Assembly: GCA_009792885.1 (NCBI GenBank)
Contig: WMCF01000032.1
Location: forward strand, 5,188,589-5,252,588
Source: Eremophila alpestris peregrina
Lineage: Eukaryota > Chordata > Aves > Passeriformes > Alaudidae
DNA: 64,000 nt
Direction: 5' to 3'
Shown here: piece by piece, positions 26,374 through 37,320 of the stretch
Numbering within the stretch: position 1 is the first letter of the stretch
Layout: the number at the start of each line of letters is the position of its first letter
Notes under the pieces: generated by a model
What the model was told of the DNA's origin: nothing
The model's database searches: none
The model's input: the letters and a program-made list of their open reading frames with translations, nothing else
Made by a program: the position numbers and the translations under genes

Positions 26374-28689
26374 GAGGCAGATTGACCCAACACCTGCACA
26401 GCTACTCTGCACATCCCTGGATGGAGGTGTCCTGGGGCAGCTCCACATCCAGGGGCACTCCTGGTGTGTGGATCCCCAGGGTGCTCCACAAACACCTCCC
26501 TTGCACACAGGGCTCACTGGGAAGGCAGCTCTGGGTGGGACTGCTGGGAATGTACAGGCCACATGCCCACCACTGAAGCACAGTGACAGGAACCTCTGGC
26601 TGTGATCTGGAGCTGGGAAAAGAAGGGTGAAGCCAGCTTCTTCATTCCTCCCGGCAGCACTGGGAACCTTCACATCACTGTGCCATTTGTCTTTTGCTCT
26701 GTATGTAAAAACTGAGGGCACAATCTATTCCCCATTCCTCAGCCAGCCCAGCTGATGTCTGGGGAGCACTTACAGTGGCAGAGACAGAGCCTGCTTAATT
26801 GCATTTCTTGTAATGCACAAGGAGCTAAACTGGAATCCATTTCTCCAAGGACAGAGAAGCTGAAGGAAAAGAAAAACTCTCCTGTTTCTTTAATGTCTTC
26901 CTCTAGCACAGATCACTCTGGAAAAAAATATTGGTTTGCCTGCTTCATCTCTGTGTGTGAGTGTACTCAAAATGCAGAGGAGGTAGTGAGCCTGGTCACC
27001 TTCCATAAAGGCAGCAGAGAATCAGGGAAATCAAATGAGCAGTCTCAGCTGCCTGCTGCCACCATTGCTAAACCCAGCAGGGCAGCAGAGCCCTGGGAGA
27101 CACAGCAGGGCTCCAAAAAATTCCAAGGGAAGTGACAAAAGGGAGTAAGTAGGGTTTGCAATTTCTGACAGAAAGCCATCCTCCTGCTCTGATGGAAGAG
27201 TCTTGGCAGGGAGCTACAGCAGGGAAAATGAGATGATACAGCATTTAACGTTTGGGGTAATGAGGCCTATAATAGATGACACTTGAGATGTGAAACACTA
27301 AGGTAGTGGTATTGCATTTAAATATTGGCAACAAGCTAAAGCTTTTCATCTGTCTGCTCAAAGCCCCTTTTTTGACCTCAGAAGGATAAATATCTTCTCC
27401 TTTCTTGATTTTATGTGAAGAGCACAAGTCAACTGCTCTTCTCTTGGAACAACTCCTCCTTGAAAACAAAGACTGCTCCAATCCACACTCTACTACCTGT
27501 ATAAATCAACATGCAAAAGCAAATTCTTAGAATGATATTAAAACAGGAGCTGCTCTGAATGACCAGCCCTGAGAGGAAGAATTAGTTCCCTGCTTTTGTT
27601 AAGCTCATAATTCAGATTTCAGACTCTTCTGTGCAGAGATGAGGAAGAAAAGCAGCACAGAGAGGAAGCCAATGCTTGGGTGGAATAAGCAAATCTTCCA
27701 ATTAGTCTGTCTCCTCTCCTGGATCACATTTCACGCTTCCTACAGCTGCAACCAGAACGAAGGATGAGAATCCAGCATACAAATGCCTAGTTCATTTGCT
27801 ACAGCAGCATGAATAGGATTAAAATAATCTGAAGAGGAATTAAATGCCTCAACAGCCAGGTTGCAAGAGCAGGAGAATAAGAGCTCTTGTGTGCGTTTCC
27901 AGGATCAGTGGAGTGGGGCCAGCAGAAGTGACCCAGGGTTAATGCAGCTCAGACCTGCCTGGGAGGGACTGTTTTCTTCCTACTCAAAAGGAGTGGGCCC
28001 CAAATCCTACATCCTTAGCCATGAGCTGTGAAATGTTTGTTCACATCCAACGGGGAGTCGAGTGGATGAGTTTCCAGTGTCACCACCTGCATGAGCTGCA
28101 TTTCCAAGTTTGCAGACTATCTGTACATGGCCTGAGGTTTCCCTCTAAAGTACTCTGACTCACAAAAAACCTGTCTGGGGGAAATGTAAGCTGGTAAGTG
28201 ATTTTAAATGAACAGGTTTGGTTTAACTTGCTACCTAACAATGCTGTTCAAATAAGAAAATATTTTCTACCTCTGAAGAAATAAGGACAGAACTCAAAAA
28301 GCTGATGTAGGTGAAATAGAAGCACAGCAGTGTCATGCCTCTAATTAAAAGCAAACTTGATCACTCTGGGATACCCCAGTGCTTTGAGAAGGTATGCATT
28401 TCCCTTGCTTTTGTTTTGAAAACAATTGTCAAGCTGAATGACAGAAATAAGAAAGAAGTTTTAGGATCAGAGCAGAGCCTCACTACAGAGCAAATTCTAT
28501 CAGATGCAGGTATGGAAAACTGCATCTTCAGAGATGACCTAAATAATTTTCTTATTGGTCTGGTTAAATGTAATTAAAATAATCAGTTTTAAATGCAACC
28601 TTACAATCAAGACACAAACAAACAACAGGATCCTCTATATAATCGAAGAGATAAGCATTCATTTAATCAATATATAATCAAGCAGTGTG

Positions 28690-29085
28690 CAAGGACCTAG
28701 AAGTGAAAAAGAAAGAGCCAGCAGCCAAGATGGTTATGTCAAGTATAAATCATGTCTAATTTCCTTCTCTGACAGAGTAGCAGACCTTGTCAATAGAGGA
28801 GAAAGAGCAGACATCATCTATCCTGACTTCAGCAAAGCTTTTCACTTGGTGACATTCAAACACGGCCCACGTGGAACAAGGAGCTGGTGGATGTATCACC
28901 AGCTGGAAAACTGTACCCAGAGAGTGCTTATCAACATTTCCTGTCAGAGTGGAGGGAAGTTATCAGGGGAGATTACACAGAGGCCTGGCAGCACTCACTG
29001 CCTTTCCCTAATGACTTAGTTCCCAGGAAATCTGTGCTGTTTGAATTTGCAAGGGGTACCAAGCTGCGATCAGGCTGGAGCACAC
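28690..29085 (+). mobile_element. Old CR1/L3-type LINE, reverse transcriptase part
   Basis: A decayed internal piece of a CR1-like LINE. The reading frame around 28740-28850 gives CLISFSDRVADLV and then ADIIYPDFSKAFHLV, matching the reverse transcriptase block usually read as '...vDVVYLDFSKAFDtV'. Further on, LENCTQRVLI matches the 'wLknRtQrVvin' block. Frames are interrupted, so it is inactive. Antisense to SDK2. Confidence 0.82.
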
Positions 29086-29719
29086 ACTGACTTTTAAAAT
29101 TACCTTGTCCAAGTCGGGGAACATTCTGGGAAAAAGCAGAGAACAGCTTCACTAAGATGCAAATCCCAGAAGCAAAGGAGCTCTGGGAAAGCACCAAGAG
29201 AAGCTGTGGTGATGGGGGATTCCCCCCCCCTGCCTCAAAGCCCTCCTTGCAGAACAAATGGGGGAAGAAATGTGTATGTGCTGCTGAAGCCCTGGCCCTG
29301 TTATTAACATTAAAACAGTCATTAGCTGCTGTGCTCTGCTGCAGAAGGAGACAGATTCCTATCTGTGGTCCTCAAAATACAGCTCACAAATACTTATTAG
29401 TCCTTGCTCATGAAAGATGCTGTAAGCATTTAAATGAGTTTTAATTATTAACCATATTAGTTCATCTGTTGGATGATTTTCCAGTGATGTAGCACAGTGA
29501 AAGCCAGAGTAGTCGGGGTAATTTTCTGTGACTACTCCTAAAGAGGAGAAAATATGCTAAACCACATAATAAACCAGAAACATCTTAATACTGGCTGAAA
29601 ACACATTCTCTCACAAAATCCCATTACCTTACTGGGATGACAAACAACCTCTCCAGTTCAGCAGGGACTGAAAGAAGGGAACTGATGCCATCAAACTCCC
29701 TGTATTTCCCTGGGCTTAC

Positions 29720-29845
29720 CTGAGGGTCGTGCCTCTATAATGTAGCCAGTTGTGGGTTTTTCTCCTGAATCTCCCTCAGTCCACTGCAGTGTCAGCCCAG
29801 AAGAAGATTTTGTCACCAGGATTTCCTGAGGGGAGCCAGGAGACC
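29720..29845 (-). CDS. SDK2: SDK2 exon: start of FnIII domain 13
   Basis: Residues 358-399. GSPGSPQEILVTKS is the A strand; GLTLQWTEGDSGEKPTTGY (374-392) is the B strand with Trp 379 and the B-C loop; IIEARPS is the C strand. The acceptor is CCTTCAG|GGTCTC and the donor CTCAG|GTAAGC. The final base joins the next exon to make Asp. This is the membrane-proximal FnIII domain. Confidence 0.95.
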
Positions 29846-30973
29846 CTGAAGGAGGAAAACAGAGTAGCAAATGAAGGTGGCATTAAACTGCAGCATGAAT
29901 TGCTTCTGCTGAGAGAGGGGAACAATTATCTTGGAGTGTTGGTCAACAAATATGCAACATAAACCAGCTCTATGGGCTACTGACCTGATTTTTTCACCGG
30001 CTCTAGTTATGTATCAATGGGGTTTAAAGGTCATAGGATCATGGAATATTCCATGAGTTGGAAGGGACCCACTAGGATCATCAAAGTCCAACTCATGGCC
30101 CTACAGCCCCAAGAATAAGGTACCTGTGCTAAGAAGGCAAGAGGAAAAAGGACTCTGATTTTACCCATTGCCACTGCTCTTTCTGATTTCAGAGGTGAAA
30201 GCAGCCTATGAGGTTCATGGAGAGATTCATGGGGACAGGCACTGCCCATCGGCTTGGGAAGATGCCATGGCCACATTAGAAAAGATTCCTGATCTACACT
30301 TGGCCTGTGTTGTGGAGAAAGAGTTAGACTGTGAAAGTGGAAAACAAACAAAAATCACAGCTGTGGCCACTGCACTGATGCTCTGTGACTTACCTGACAG
30401 GTTGGTATCATTGGAGGGCATTACCTTGTTGGATTATCTGCTTATCAAAGTCACTGATCAAATAAGAAAGCCAGTTTTTGGGTACAGGCACTGAACCAAG
30501 CAGGGAACGCTGCCCTGCAGCTGCTCTTGACACAGCAGGAAACCCACAGATCTCTCCCTCTGCATAAGCCAATGTGTCAGGAGAGAACAATTGTAAATTC
30601 TTCCTGGTTTTGCATCCAGGAACCTCGGCTGGTTTCAGCTACTCCAGTTCTGCCTCCCTCCACAGAGCAGCACAGTCAGAATTATGCACTGCTCTGTCAG
30701 GCTGCAGCTCAGAAATCCCTGGCTGGGCTGATTGCATTATGATTTATTTACAGTGTTTTGTTCATTCACATTAGACTTCCAGGTTTCAGGGAAAAAAAAA
30801 GGAAACATGTTTTTTGTGGCAGTTGTGAAACGCACTGAATCACATCCCGTGACTCAGCTCTCCTTGGAGCTGGAAATTCTTGTGAAGCCCTGAGTGTACC
30901 ATTCCCTGCTGGTGCCCTGTGTCTGTAGAAGTGATCTGTGGCTTGTGATTTGCTTTTATAGTTTCCCCCTCAC
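29846..30973 (-). other. SDK2: SDK2 intron between FnIII 12 and 13
   Basis: 1,128 bases; a CR1 tip at 30036-30120, otherwise nothing recognised. Confidence 0.87.
30036..30120 (-). mobile_element. CR1 LINE 3' tip
   Basis: ATAGGATCATGGAATATTCC, ATGAGTTGGAAGGGACCCAC, TAGGATCATCAAAGTCCAAC, then CTACAGCCCCAAGAAT; sense with SDK2. Confidence 0.88.
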
Positions 30974-31135
30974 CTTCTGCAGGCCCAGCTGTGATGTTGG
31001 CTTGCAGTTCAGGTCCATAGGCGATGGTTCTGGCTTGCACTCGGAATAAATAGGTCATGCCCTTGGTGAGGTCCCTCACCTTCAGCCAGCGCTGCCAGTT
31101 CCCCTTGATGTCCACAGTCACCACCTTGCTCACCC
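30974..31135 (-). CDS. SDK2: SDK2 exon: end of FnIII domain 12
   Basis: Residues 304-357. GVSKVVTVDIKGNWQRWLKV gives the C'-E region, LTKGMTYLFRVQARTIAYG the F strand (Tyr-x-Phe-x-Val-x-Ala), and LQANITAGPAE the G strand with sequon Asn-Ile-Thr at 350-352. The acceptor is GTCCCAG|GGGTGAG and the donor GAAG|GTGAGG, leaving one base. Immediately upstream in the transcript is a tract of about 75 bases, T40-C6-T29, ending 20 bases before the splice site. Confidence 0.95.
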
Positions 31136-31155
31136 CTGGGACAGACACACAGATC

Positions 31156-31187
<32 letters not shown>

Positions 31188-31190
31188 GGG

Positions 31191-31230
<40 letters not shown>
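31156..31230. repeat. A29-G6-A40 tract at a splice acceptor
   Basis: A29 at 31156-31184, G6 at 31185-31190, A40 at 31191-31230. In the SDK2 transcript it reads T40-C6-T29 and ends 20 bases before the exon at 31135. Confidence 0.9.
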
Positions 31231-31232
<2 letters not shown>

Positions 31233-32689
31233 CGGAGTTGCAATGCAAAACTAGAAATCAAGTGGAGCTTATTACATCTAGATGGTGAGTAAAATCATCT
31301 AACAGTTTGCTAAGAAAGTATTTCTTACAATTAGCAGGAGTTTAAGTAGTGATAATAGGCAATTTTCAGCACTGATAAGTATAATTAGAGTTTAAGCTTG
31401 ATAAGTGGGTACTGACAAGGAAAAAAACCTTACAGCACAACTGGGAAATTACCAAGAGACTACATGTAACTTCACTAATTATTCTGGGAAAAAAGGAGGA
31501 GGTAAATGAAGAGAAGTGCACGTTCCAGATTGCTTCCCAAGCAAGCATTTCTCCATTGCTGCTTCCCCAAATAACCTGCAACATGGTCTGGAGGAGGAAC
31601 AAGGGCCAGGTTTGTTCCATTCATACCCACAATTCCCACATGGATGCAGAGTGAAGGATGTGAGGCTCACTGGGACCTTGGGGTTACAAATGCCACGGCA
31701 ACAGGGGATGCAACCAAAGCACTGGGAGCTTAAACAAGGCTGGAGCTGGGACTTGTGTTTCACTCTTCTCACTCTCTCAGAATTCTTCTTACAGGAATCA
31801 GTTAAAATCAGAGTTGTTTCCTTCACCAAGGTTCATAGCTAGTTTAATCTTTAGATTCTGAAGGTTGCAATAAAGGACTGAGGGGCAATGAGTGGTTTGA
31901 AAACAAAAAATCTGGCTTTCTGAAATTTTCTAGAAGTCAATGGAAAGAATTTGCTTTATAAAATATTTTACAGAATAGAAAGTTCAAATTTAGACAGTCT
32001 TTCTGGTGCTTTTTTGGGTCTGTATATGTACATGACACATTTCAAACCAAGAAGGTAGGAAGTAGGAGGTTTTTCCCACTAGAAACCTGCTAGTTTTTCT
32101 TTCCAAAAAACACAGAAGGAAGATGTTTTCAATCCAGATGCTTATTTTATGCAAATCAAGATTATGCTTTCAGTTTTAATCACTTAAATAAAGAGTAATG
32201 TCCATGCAATTTCTGTTCAAAGTTTTCTTTCAGATATAGTTTTATAACTCAGGGAATCTTTCCCTGGCTAACGAGGACACAGTAAAAGTGCTCCCTCCTT
32301 CCACAGGTCAACTATTTCATTTCTCTGAGACAAATCAGGAGGCATTTGTCATTTTCAAGTTATGTTCCAAAAAGAAAAAAAAAAAATAAAACCAAAACTG
32401 TTGCAAAAGGCTCCGGGGCAATTTTGTTGTCTATTATTGTGTAAAACATAACAGTGTAAAACTTAAACAATAAAAGGTCAAGCAGGGATAGGACTGTGCT
32501 AAAGAACAGATTGCTGCTGGAAAGCTTGGAAAAATGGGCAGGTGAGTGGGAAGGCAGAAGGTGTCACCATGGGAGGACACTCAGCCAAAAATCAAGGATG
32601 GTTGGAAAGTCAAAATATGAATGAGGAAAGCTCCAAAAGAGGCTCCAGTCCATCCAGGCTGGTGCACTGCAGTGCTGACATGGAGGAAT

Positions 32690-32775
32690 GTGGGTTCTAG
32701 CCCCACTGAAGAGCTGGACTTGATGATCCATGTGGGTCCCTCCCAACGTGGAATATTTGTGAATCTGTGAGAACG
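32690..32775 (+). mobile_element. CR1 LINE 3' tip
   Basis: GAGCTGGACTTGATGATCCA, TGTGGGTCCCTCCCAACGTG, GAATATTTGTGAATCTGTGA: a CR1 end of the 'tgatccttgtgggtcccttccaac' type. Antisense to SDK2. Confidence 0.85.
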
Positions 32776-34186
32776 ATGGCATCAAGGAAGGGATTCTTTT
32801 CCATGGCAGGACAATAAAAAATGTCTGCTGGAAGAAAAATGTTGTCACAAGAGCAAATGGTGGGTAAAGACTGGAAAATAAATTTAGGCAAATATTTTGC
32901 ATCTGAGGAAGAGCCCTCCATAACCTTCCAGCTGACCTCAGAAATCTTCCAGAGGGGAAGGAGAGACAAGCTGGAGTCAGGGGCAGCACAGGCAGAGGTG
33001 GGGAAGAGAAGAAAAGACAACAAAGGTTCTGAAGGATGTTAAGTCAAATACATGCAGACAAAACATGATCTGACACTTCCATATTTTCAGGGGGGAAAAA
33101 TGTATTTTGAACATTGTGTAAGAATGAAGAAAAGGGAGGAAATGCCCAACCAGACCAAACCTCCTGCATACCCTGTGCACATTTCTTGGTCAGAATTAGA
33201 AATGCTTCTTGTATTAGCCCTTTCTGCTCAGACCTGCCAGCTGTATAGGCTGACAGTGCTTTCATTCTGATGTTTTAAATACTGGGTTTAACTTTCTCGG
33301 TGCATGAGACATGGATATTCAGACAATATAGATCATTATTCCTTACAGGAGAAGCAAATACAAGTGATTGATATCCTTATTTCTTTGGAAAAGAGTTTAA
33401 AATGGATTGGCAATGGCTGAAATTACTCTCCCTGCTGTCACGCTGCCAAAGCTGGACATCCTATTGAACTATTGGCAATCTACCAGGAATATAAAAATAT
33501 TAATAAGCCCATCCACAAACTATGTCATCTTTTTTTAATTCACCTTTGGAATGAATTTACATTTGTTTTCAGAGAAACTGCCAAATCCTTCTCTGTTGCT
33601 GTTCTGGCAAATTAATGGAACGTTTGTGGCCAGCACATTGTTGTGGTTTAACTGAACTCTAGTGCTGGGTTAAAAATGCTGCCTGAGAACTCCGTGTGAA
33701 GAGACACAGCCACGTCTCTGTCCTGTTCTCCTCCCTGTCACAGCAGAGATGCTGCCAGGGATGACCAGCACAACTGATGCCTGGGCAATCTCTGTGATAA
33801 CAGAGGTGACACATGATGTGATAAGCGACACAAATGTGCCTGACAACTATTCTGGGATGGAGCCTACTCAGCAGTTTCAAAGGCACTCTCAGGCTGCGCT
33901 TCCTCTTCGCCCAGACCAGGTAATGATGGCTGTAAAATGACTTCAAATCACACAGACCATAGTTTGTGCAAGAAAATGAGAGAAGACAAGACAAAAGCTA
34001 TATTCCACAATATTATGGCTCGCTGAAGCGTTTTGGCAAAAGCGGAATTGTTTTATTTACCCTTTGCCACCTGGCTTCTCTCAGAAAATGGCAGAGAGCA
34101 AGTAGGAAATTGGGCAGAGATGAAAGGTCCTACAGCACTATTGCATCATTTCCCCATGAATATGTATGATCAGAGGTCTTTCTTAC

Positions 34187-34324
34187 CCTGGACAGGAGCC
34201 AGAGGCTCGTAGACGACTCGATAACCCTGCAGGACTCCATTTGCTGCTGTTGGCTCACCCCAAGACACGTTGAGGGTAGTGCAGGTGATTTCAGAGAAGG
34301 CCAGGAAGCTGGGAGCACTGGGTG
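34187..34324 (-). CDS. SDK2: SDK2 exon: start of FnIII domain 12
   Basis: Residues 258-303. APSAPSFLAFSEI is the A strand, LNVSWGEP (275-282) the B strand with the conserved Trp and a sequon Asn-Val-Ser, and GVLQGYRVVYEPL the C strand. It ends APVQ plus one base. The acceptor is CTTTCAG|CACCC and the donor CAGG|GTAAGA. Together with the next exon it forms one FnIII domain, the two-exon layout also seen for domains 11 and 13. Confidence 0.95.
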
Positions 34325-35024
34325 CTGAAAGGATTGCACACAGATTGAATTGCAGCAGCAGCAGTCAATCTGATATACATATATATTATAAAACATTGCT
34401 TTATTTGCCCAGCCTAAATCTAAAAGAAACAAGCTGAGAATTGGATTTGTCAGTTGTATCCAAATGTCCTGTAATCAGTCAGAAAAGCAGCCTGTCCTAA
34501 AAATACAGCCTAAAAGTCAGCTGCAAAGCTGAGCCTCCACAGCAAACAAGGAGATAGGGCATGGAAGGGAATGGCCCTCAGAAGGGTGCTGTGGGAGCCA
34601 CCACCAAGGGCATTGCCTTCACCCTGTGCCAGAGCACTCCCAGCACATCCAGCACAGGGACTGCTCAGCCTGACTGGGAGGCTGCTGATCCAGCTTTAAA
34701 AGAAAATAAGGAGGAATTCTAAAAAGCATGCTGATTGTCTCACAGGACCATCAGAGCAACTTCCAGACACTGGAGATGAGTTCCTTTTGATTTCAGGTGT
34801 GGCAGCAGAAACCAGAAACAGAGCCACAGACTGTTTCCTTCTAGACCAGCTTACTTTAGAGACTGGCCCTTCAGCTGTATCGCTCCCTTTCCTCACACCC
34901 CACTTATCTGATGCTTTTCCTTCCGCTTCCAAGACCCCTACAACGCAAACCCAGACAGCACTGCCCTCCTGCACGTCCCCTTTCCCCCTGCCTGAGCCCA
35001 GGTGAGCAGCTCGAGGCCCCGTAC
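34325..35024 (-). other. SDK2: SDK2 intron between FnIII 11 and 12
   Basis: 700 bases; a short ATAT-rich stretch near 34375-34390, nothing else seen. Confidence 0.88.
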
Positions 35025-35211
35025 CCGCCTGGTGCGTCCTGCCCGGGGCGGGGCTGCTGCGGGGGCCGTCCCCGGCCGCGTTGAAGGCAGAGATGCACAC
35101 CAGGTACCGCGTGTGGCTCGTCAGGTTCTTCAGCCGCACGCTCGTCTCCGGCAGGAAAAGCACCTTCACCTTCTCTGTGTCGTTCAGAGCGTCGCTCTCC
35201 CAGTAATAAAT
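35025..35211 (-). CDS. SDK2: SDK2 exon: end of FnIII domain 11
   Basis: Residues 196-257. IYYWESD is the C strand; the middle holds two N-glycosylation sequons, Asn-Asp-Thr (205-207) and Asn-Leu-Thr (224-226); YLVCISAFNAAGDGP is the F strand and F-G turn; PGRTHQA is the linker. The acceptor is CCAACAG|ATTTAT (phase 0) and the donor GCGG|GTACGG. The exon is far richer in G, C and CpG than its introns, most strongly at 35020-35170. A CR1 repeat starts about 30 bases upstream of the acceptor. Confidence 0.95.
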
Positions 35212-35242
35212 CTGTTGGGACGGCCAGACAGAATCCCCAGCA

Positions 35243-35420
35243 TTATTAGGGTTGGAAAAGGCCTCTAAGATCTTGAGTCCAAGCATCAACCCCACTTGAT
35301 GGGGTTTGGTAGGTTTGCTACTAAATCGTGTTTCCAAGTGTCACCTTTGAAACACTTGAAGGCTTTGAATCACCTTTGAATCCCGACCACCTCCCTGGGC
35401 AGCCTGCTCCCATGCCTGAC
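35243..35420 (-). mobile_element. CR1 LINE fragment, left part (split by LTR)
   Basis: GGGTTGGAAAAGGCCTCTAA, GATCTTGAGTCCAAGCATCA, then CCTGGGCAGCCTGCTCCCAT. It breaks off at 35420 and resumes at 35733 (CACGCTTTCTGGGAAGAAAT), the next segment of the same CR1 consensus. The interruption is the LTR listed separately. Confidence 0.88.
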
Positions 35421-35726
35421 TGTTGCCCTCATCTTTCTAAGCCTTCTGATGTTTTCATTTTTGTAGTGGAGTTCTCACATATTTTCATGTAAACAGTGAG
35501 TGTTATTGTAACTGTCTATGTTGTTTTGCATTCCTTCTCCTGGGAGGAGGAAGTTGATGGACTGTTGGTTTGACCAGTGGGATTGGAGAGGTGGAAACTT
35601 CATCCTCCAATCCCTGGCTGTGGTTAGTATTCTATGTATGTTGAGGTAAAAAAATTAAAGTTCTCCTTTTTCTGCTCTGGACATCTCAGCGTGTCTGTGT
35701 TGTTCTTTTTGTGTACTAATGTGACA
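35421..35726 (+). mobile_element. Solo LTR of an endogenous retrovirus
   Basis: A 306-base insertion with canonical TGT...ACA ends: TGTTGCCCTC at 35421 and AATGTGACA ending at 35726. It is flanked by a direct repeat CTGAC (35416-35420 and 35728-35732; six bases with one mismatch if CCTGAC/TCTGAC). It contains ATTAAA at 35654-35659, a plausible LTR polyadenylation signal. No gag, pol or env lies beside it, so it is a recombination-reduced remnant. It sits antisense to SDK2. Confidence 0.75.
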
Positions 35727-35732
35727 TCTGAC

Positions 35733-35805
35733 CACGCTTTCTGGGAAGAAATTTTCCCTAATCAGAACCTCCTCTGGCACGACTGGAGGGCATTCCCTCT
35801 CATCC
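35733..35805 (-). mobile_element. CR1 LINE fragment, right part
   Basis: Continuation of the CR1 copy at 35243-35420: GGGAAGAAATTTTCCCTAAT, AGAACCTCCTCTGGCACGAC, GGGCATTCCCTCTCATCCTG. Confidence 0.85.
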
Positions 35806-37204
35806 TGTCACATGTATATCCTACACCTAGAAAATATTTGGCCACTGCAGCTACAAAACAACCAGAAAGACAGTGTAGTCCTGTCCTGGACTCCTCCATT
35901 AGCTGGGATACTCAGGTTTTTCAGCATGTGCCAAATCTTTTCCTTACCAAATTCCCCTGAGTCCAATGACCATGTAGCTGAGTACATCACTCAAAAATAC
36001 AGCAAAGGCTGAAGAATATGGCTTAATGACAGCAGGCATGAGCTGCCAGGGTTCAGTGAGGAGAGGTCAGTTTAAACACTCCCTGCAATGCAAGCTGCCT
36101 GTCAGCATTGGCATTCTGATACCATAACTCCCTTCTGCACACACACAGCAGTCACACCACTGGTGTTCACAGCACAGCCAGGAAAATGCCCTCCTGAAGA
36201 GGGTAACAAAGATTCTCCCAAACATTCCTTAAGGTGCTTTCCCCCCTTCTTTCATTACATAATTTTTACCCTGATGCCATAAAATTAGGCTTTGGAGAAG
36301 TTGTTTCCAAGCAGAAAATTGGTGCCAGCCCTACTTATTGGACAGGCCTGGCAGTGAGAGCATTACAACAGGCCAAAGCAAGCCAGAGAGCTGAGAGAAC
36401 AAGCCAAGGCAAGACTCCACCTTGGCTCTCCAAGCCAAGCCATCTATATACATACAAAAGGGAAAGGACAGGGATTGATATATAAGGATGCTTGTTACTG
36501 CCAAGAAGGGATGCCAGATTATTCACACTGGCTTGGCTTTCCTTCACTTATGGATCTAAATTCATGGAGAGAGGCAGAGCCAGACACTGAACCCAAGCCA
36601 AGCTCTAGTGTTTGTAGACTTGCCCATTCCCACTCTCTGAGGGTCCATTCTCATGCTGGAGATGCTGAGCAGCATGGCTCTGCAACGTGCTCATCTCCTG
36701 CAAACCAAACGCAATTAATACTCTGGTTTAATTCTGTTAAAGTTAAGGAAATGAAGCAATGCTTCCAAAATCTGACCTGGCTCGGGCTTCCAGCCGGGAG
36801 AAAGTTCTGCTCTTCCTAAAGGCTTGTAACATTTGATGGAGGGAAAGCTCAGTTAATTTTCTTCAATACATTTCTTGCCCCCAGCTCTTGTGTATCTGTG
36901 TTGCTTTTTAGAGCAGATATGTTGCCTGCATAAGTGGAGCTACCTCCTTATCTGCATTCCCTGTTTCCCCATGCTCTCCTCTTCTCCATAAATAATGACA
37001 CACTCTCCCTTTTCTCTCCTCCCCCCCTCCCAATCTCATTCTCTTTCTTTTAGTTTTGGGACTTGCTGCTGCTCCCTGCTGCAGCCTGAGCACTGTTCTA
37101 ATTTGCCTTATGTGGCGAGGGCGACTGCACTTTGTAGAGCTCTCTCACAAGTAAATAGCAATGCCAAGTAAGATAAATGGAAACAGTAGGAATGGGAGAA
37201 TTGC

Positions 37205-37320
37205 CTTGTAGCCCTGGATGTTCCCGTTCTGGCTGTCGGCAGGAGGAGGGTCCCAGGTGAGCTCCAGCTGGCTCGCAGAAAGGGAGTTGACTCGGATGTT
37301 CTGTGGGGCCAGAGCCGGTG
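37205..37320 (-). CDS. SDK2: SDK2 exon: start of FnIII domain 11 (GC donor)
   Basis: Residues 157-195. APALAPQNIRVNSLSASQ leads to the B-strand LELTWDPPP (Trp 179), then DSQNGNIQGYK, the C strand. The acceptor is CCCTAG|CACCGG. The exon must end in phase 0 after GGC TAC AAG because the next exon starts in phase 0 with IYYWE. The two bases after AAG are GC, not GT (CTACAAG|GCAATT), so the intron is of the GC-AG class. No GT at the right phase is near. This is either a genuine GC donor or a sequence error. Confidence 0.93.

Larger units (their letters stand above)
22339..29719 (-). other. SDK2: SDK2 intron within FnIII 13
   Basis: 7,381 bases. Contains four CR1 pieces (24145-24208, 25810-26115, 26277-26373, 28690-29085) and an AT-rich block at 23300-23640 that may be regulatory. 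No gene seen. Confidence 0.85.
31136..34186 (-). other. SDK2: SDK2 intron within FnIII 12
   Basis: 3,051 bases. Holds the long A-tract (31156-31230), a CR1 tip (32690-32775) and, at about 33639, TGTTGTGGTTTAACTGAACT, which resembles the start of an avian ERVL-type LTR but fades quickly. No gene seen. Confidence 0.85.
35212..37204 (-). other. SDK2: SDK2 intron within FnIII 11 (GC-AG)
   Basis: 1,993 bases. Its 5' splice site is GC (37203-37204). It contains a CR1 copy split by a solo LTR beside the acceptor; the rest is unremarkable. Confidence 0.88.

Noticed and set aside
31141..31254. Lysine-rich or phenylalanine-rich small proteins
   Set aside because: Translations of the homopolymer tract beside a splice acceptor, not genes.
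33639..33720. Second ERVL-type LTR
   Set aside because: TGTTGTGGTTTAAC fits the start, but the similarity is lost at once.
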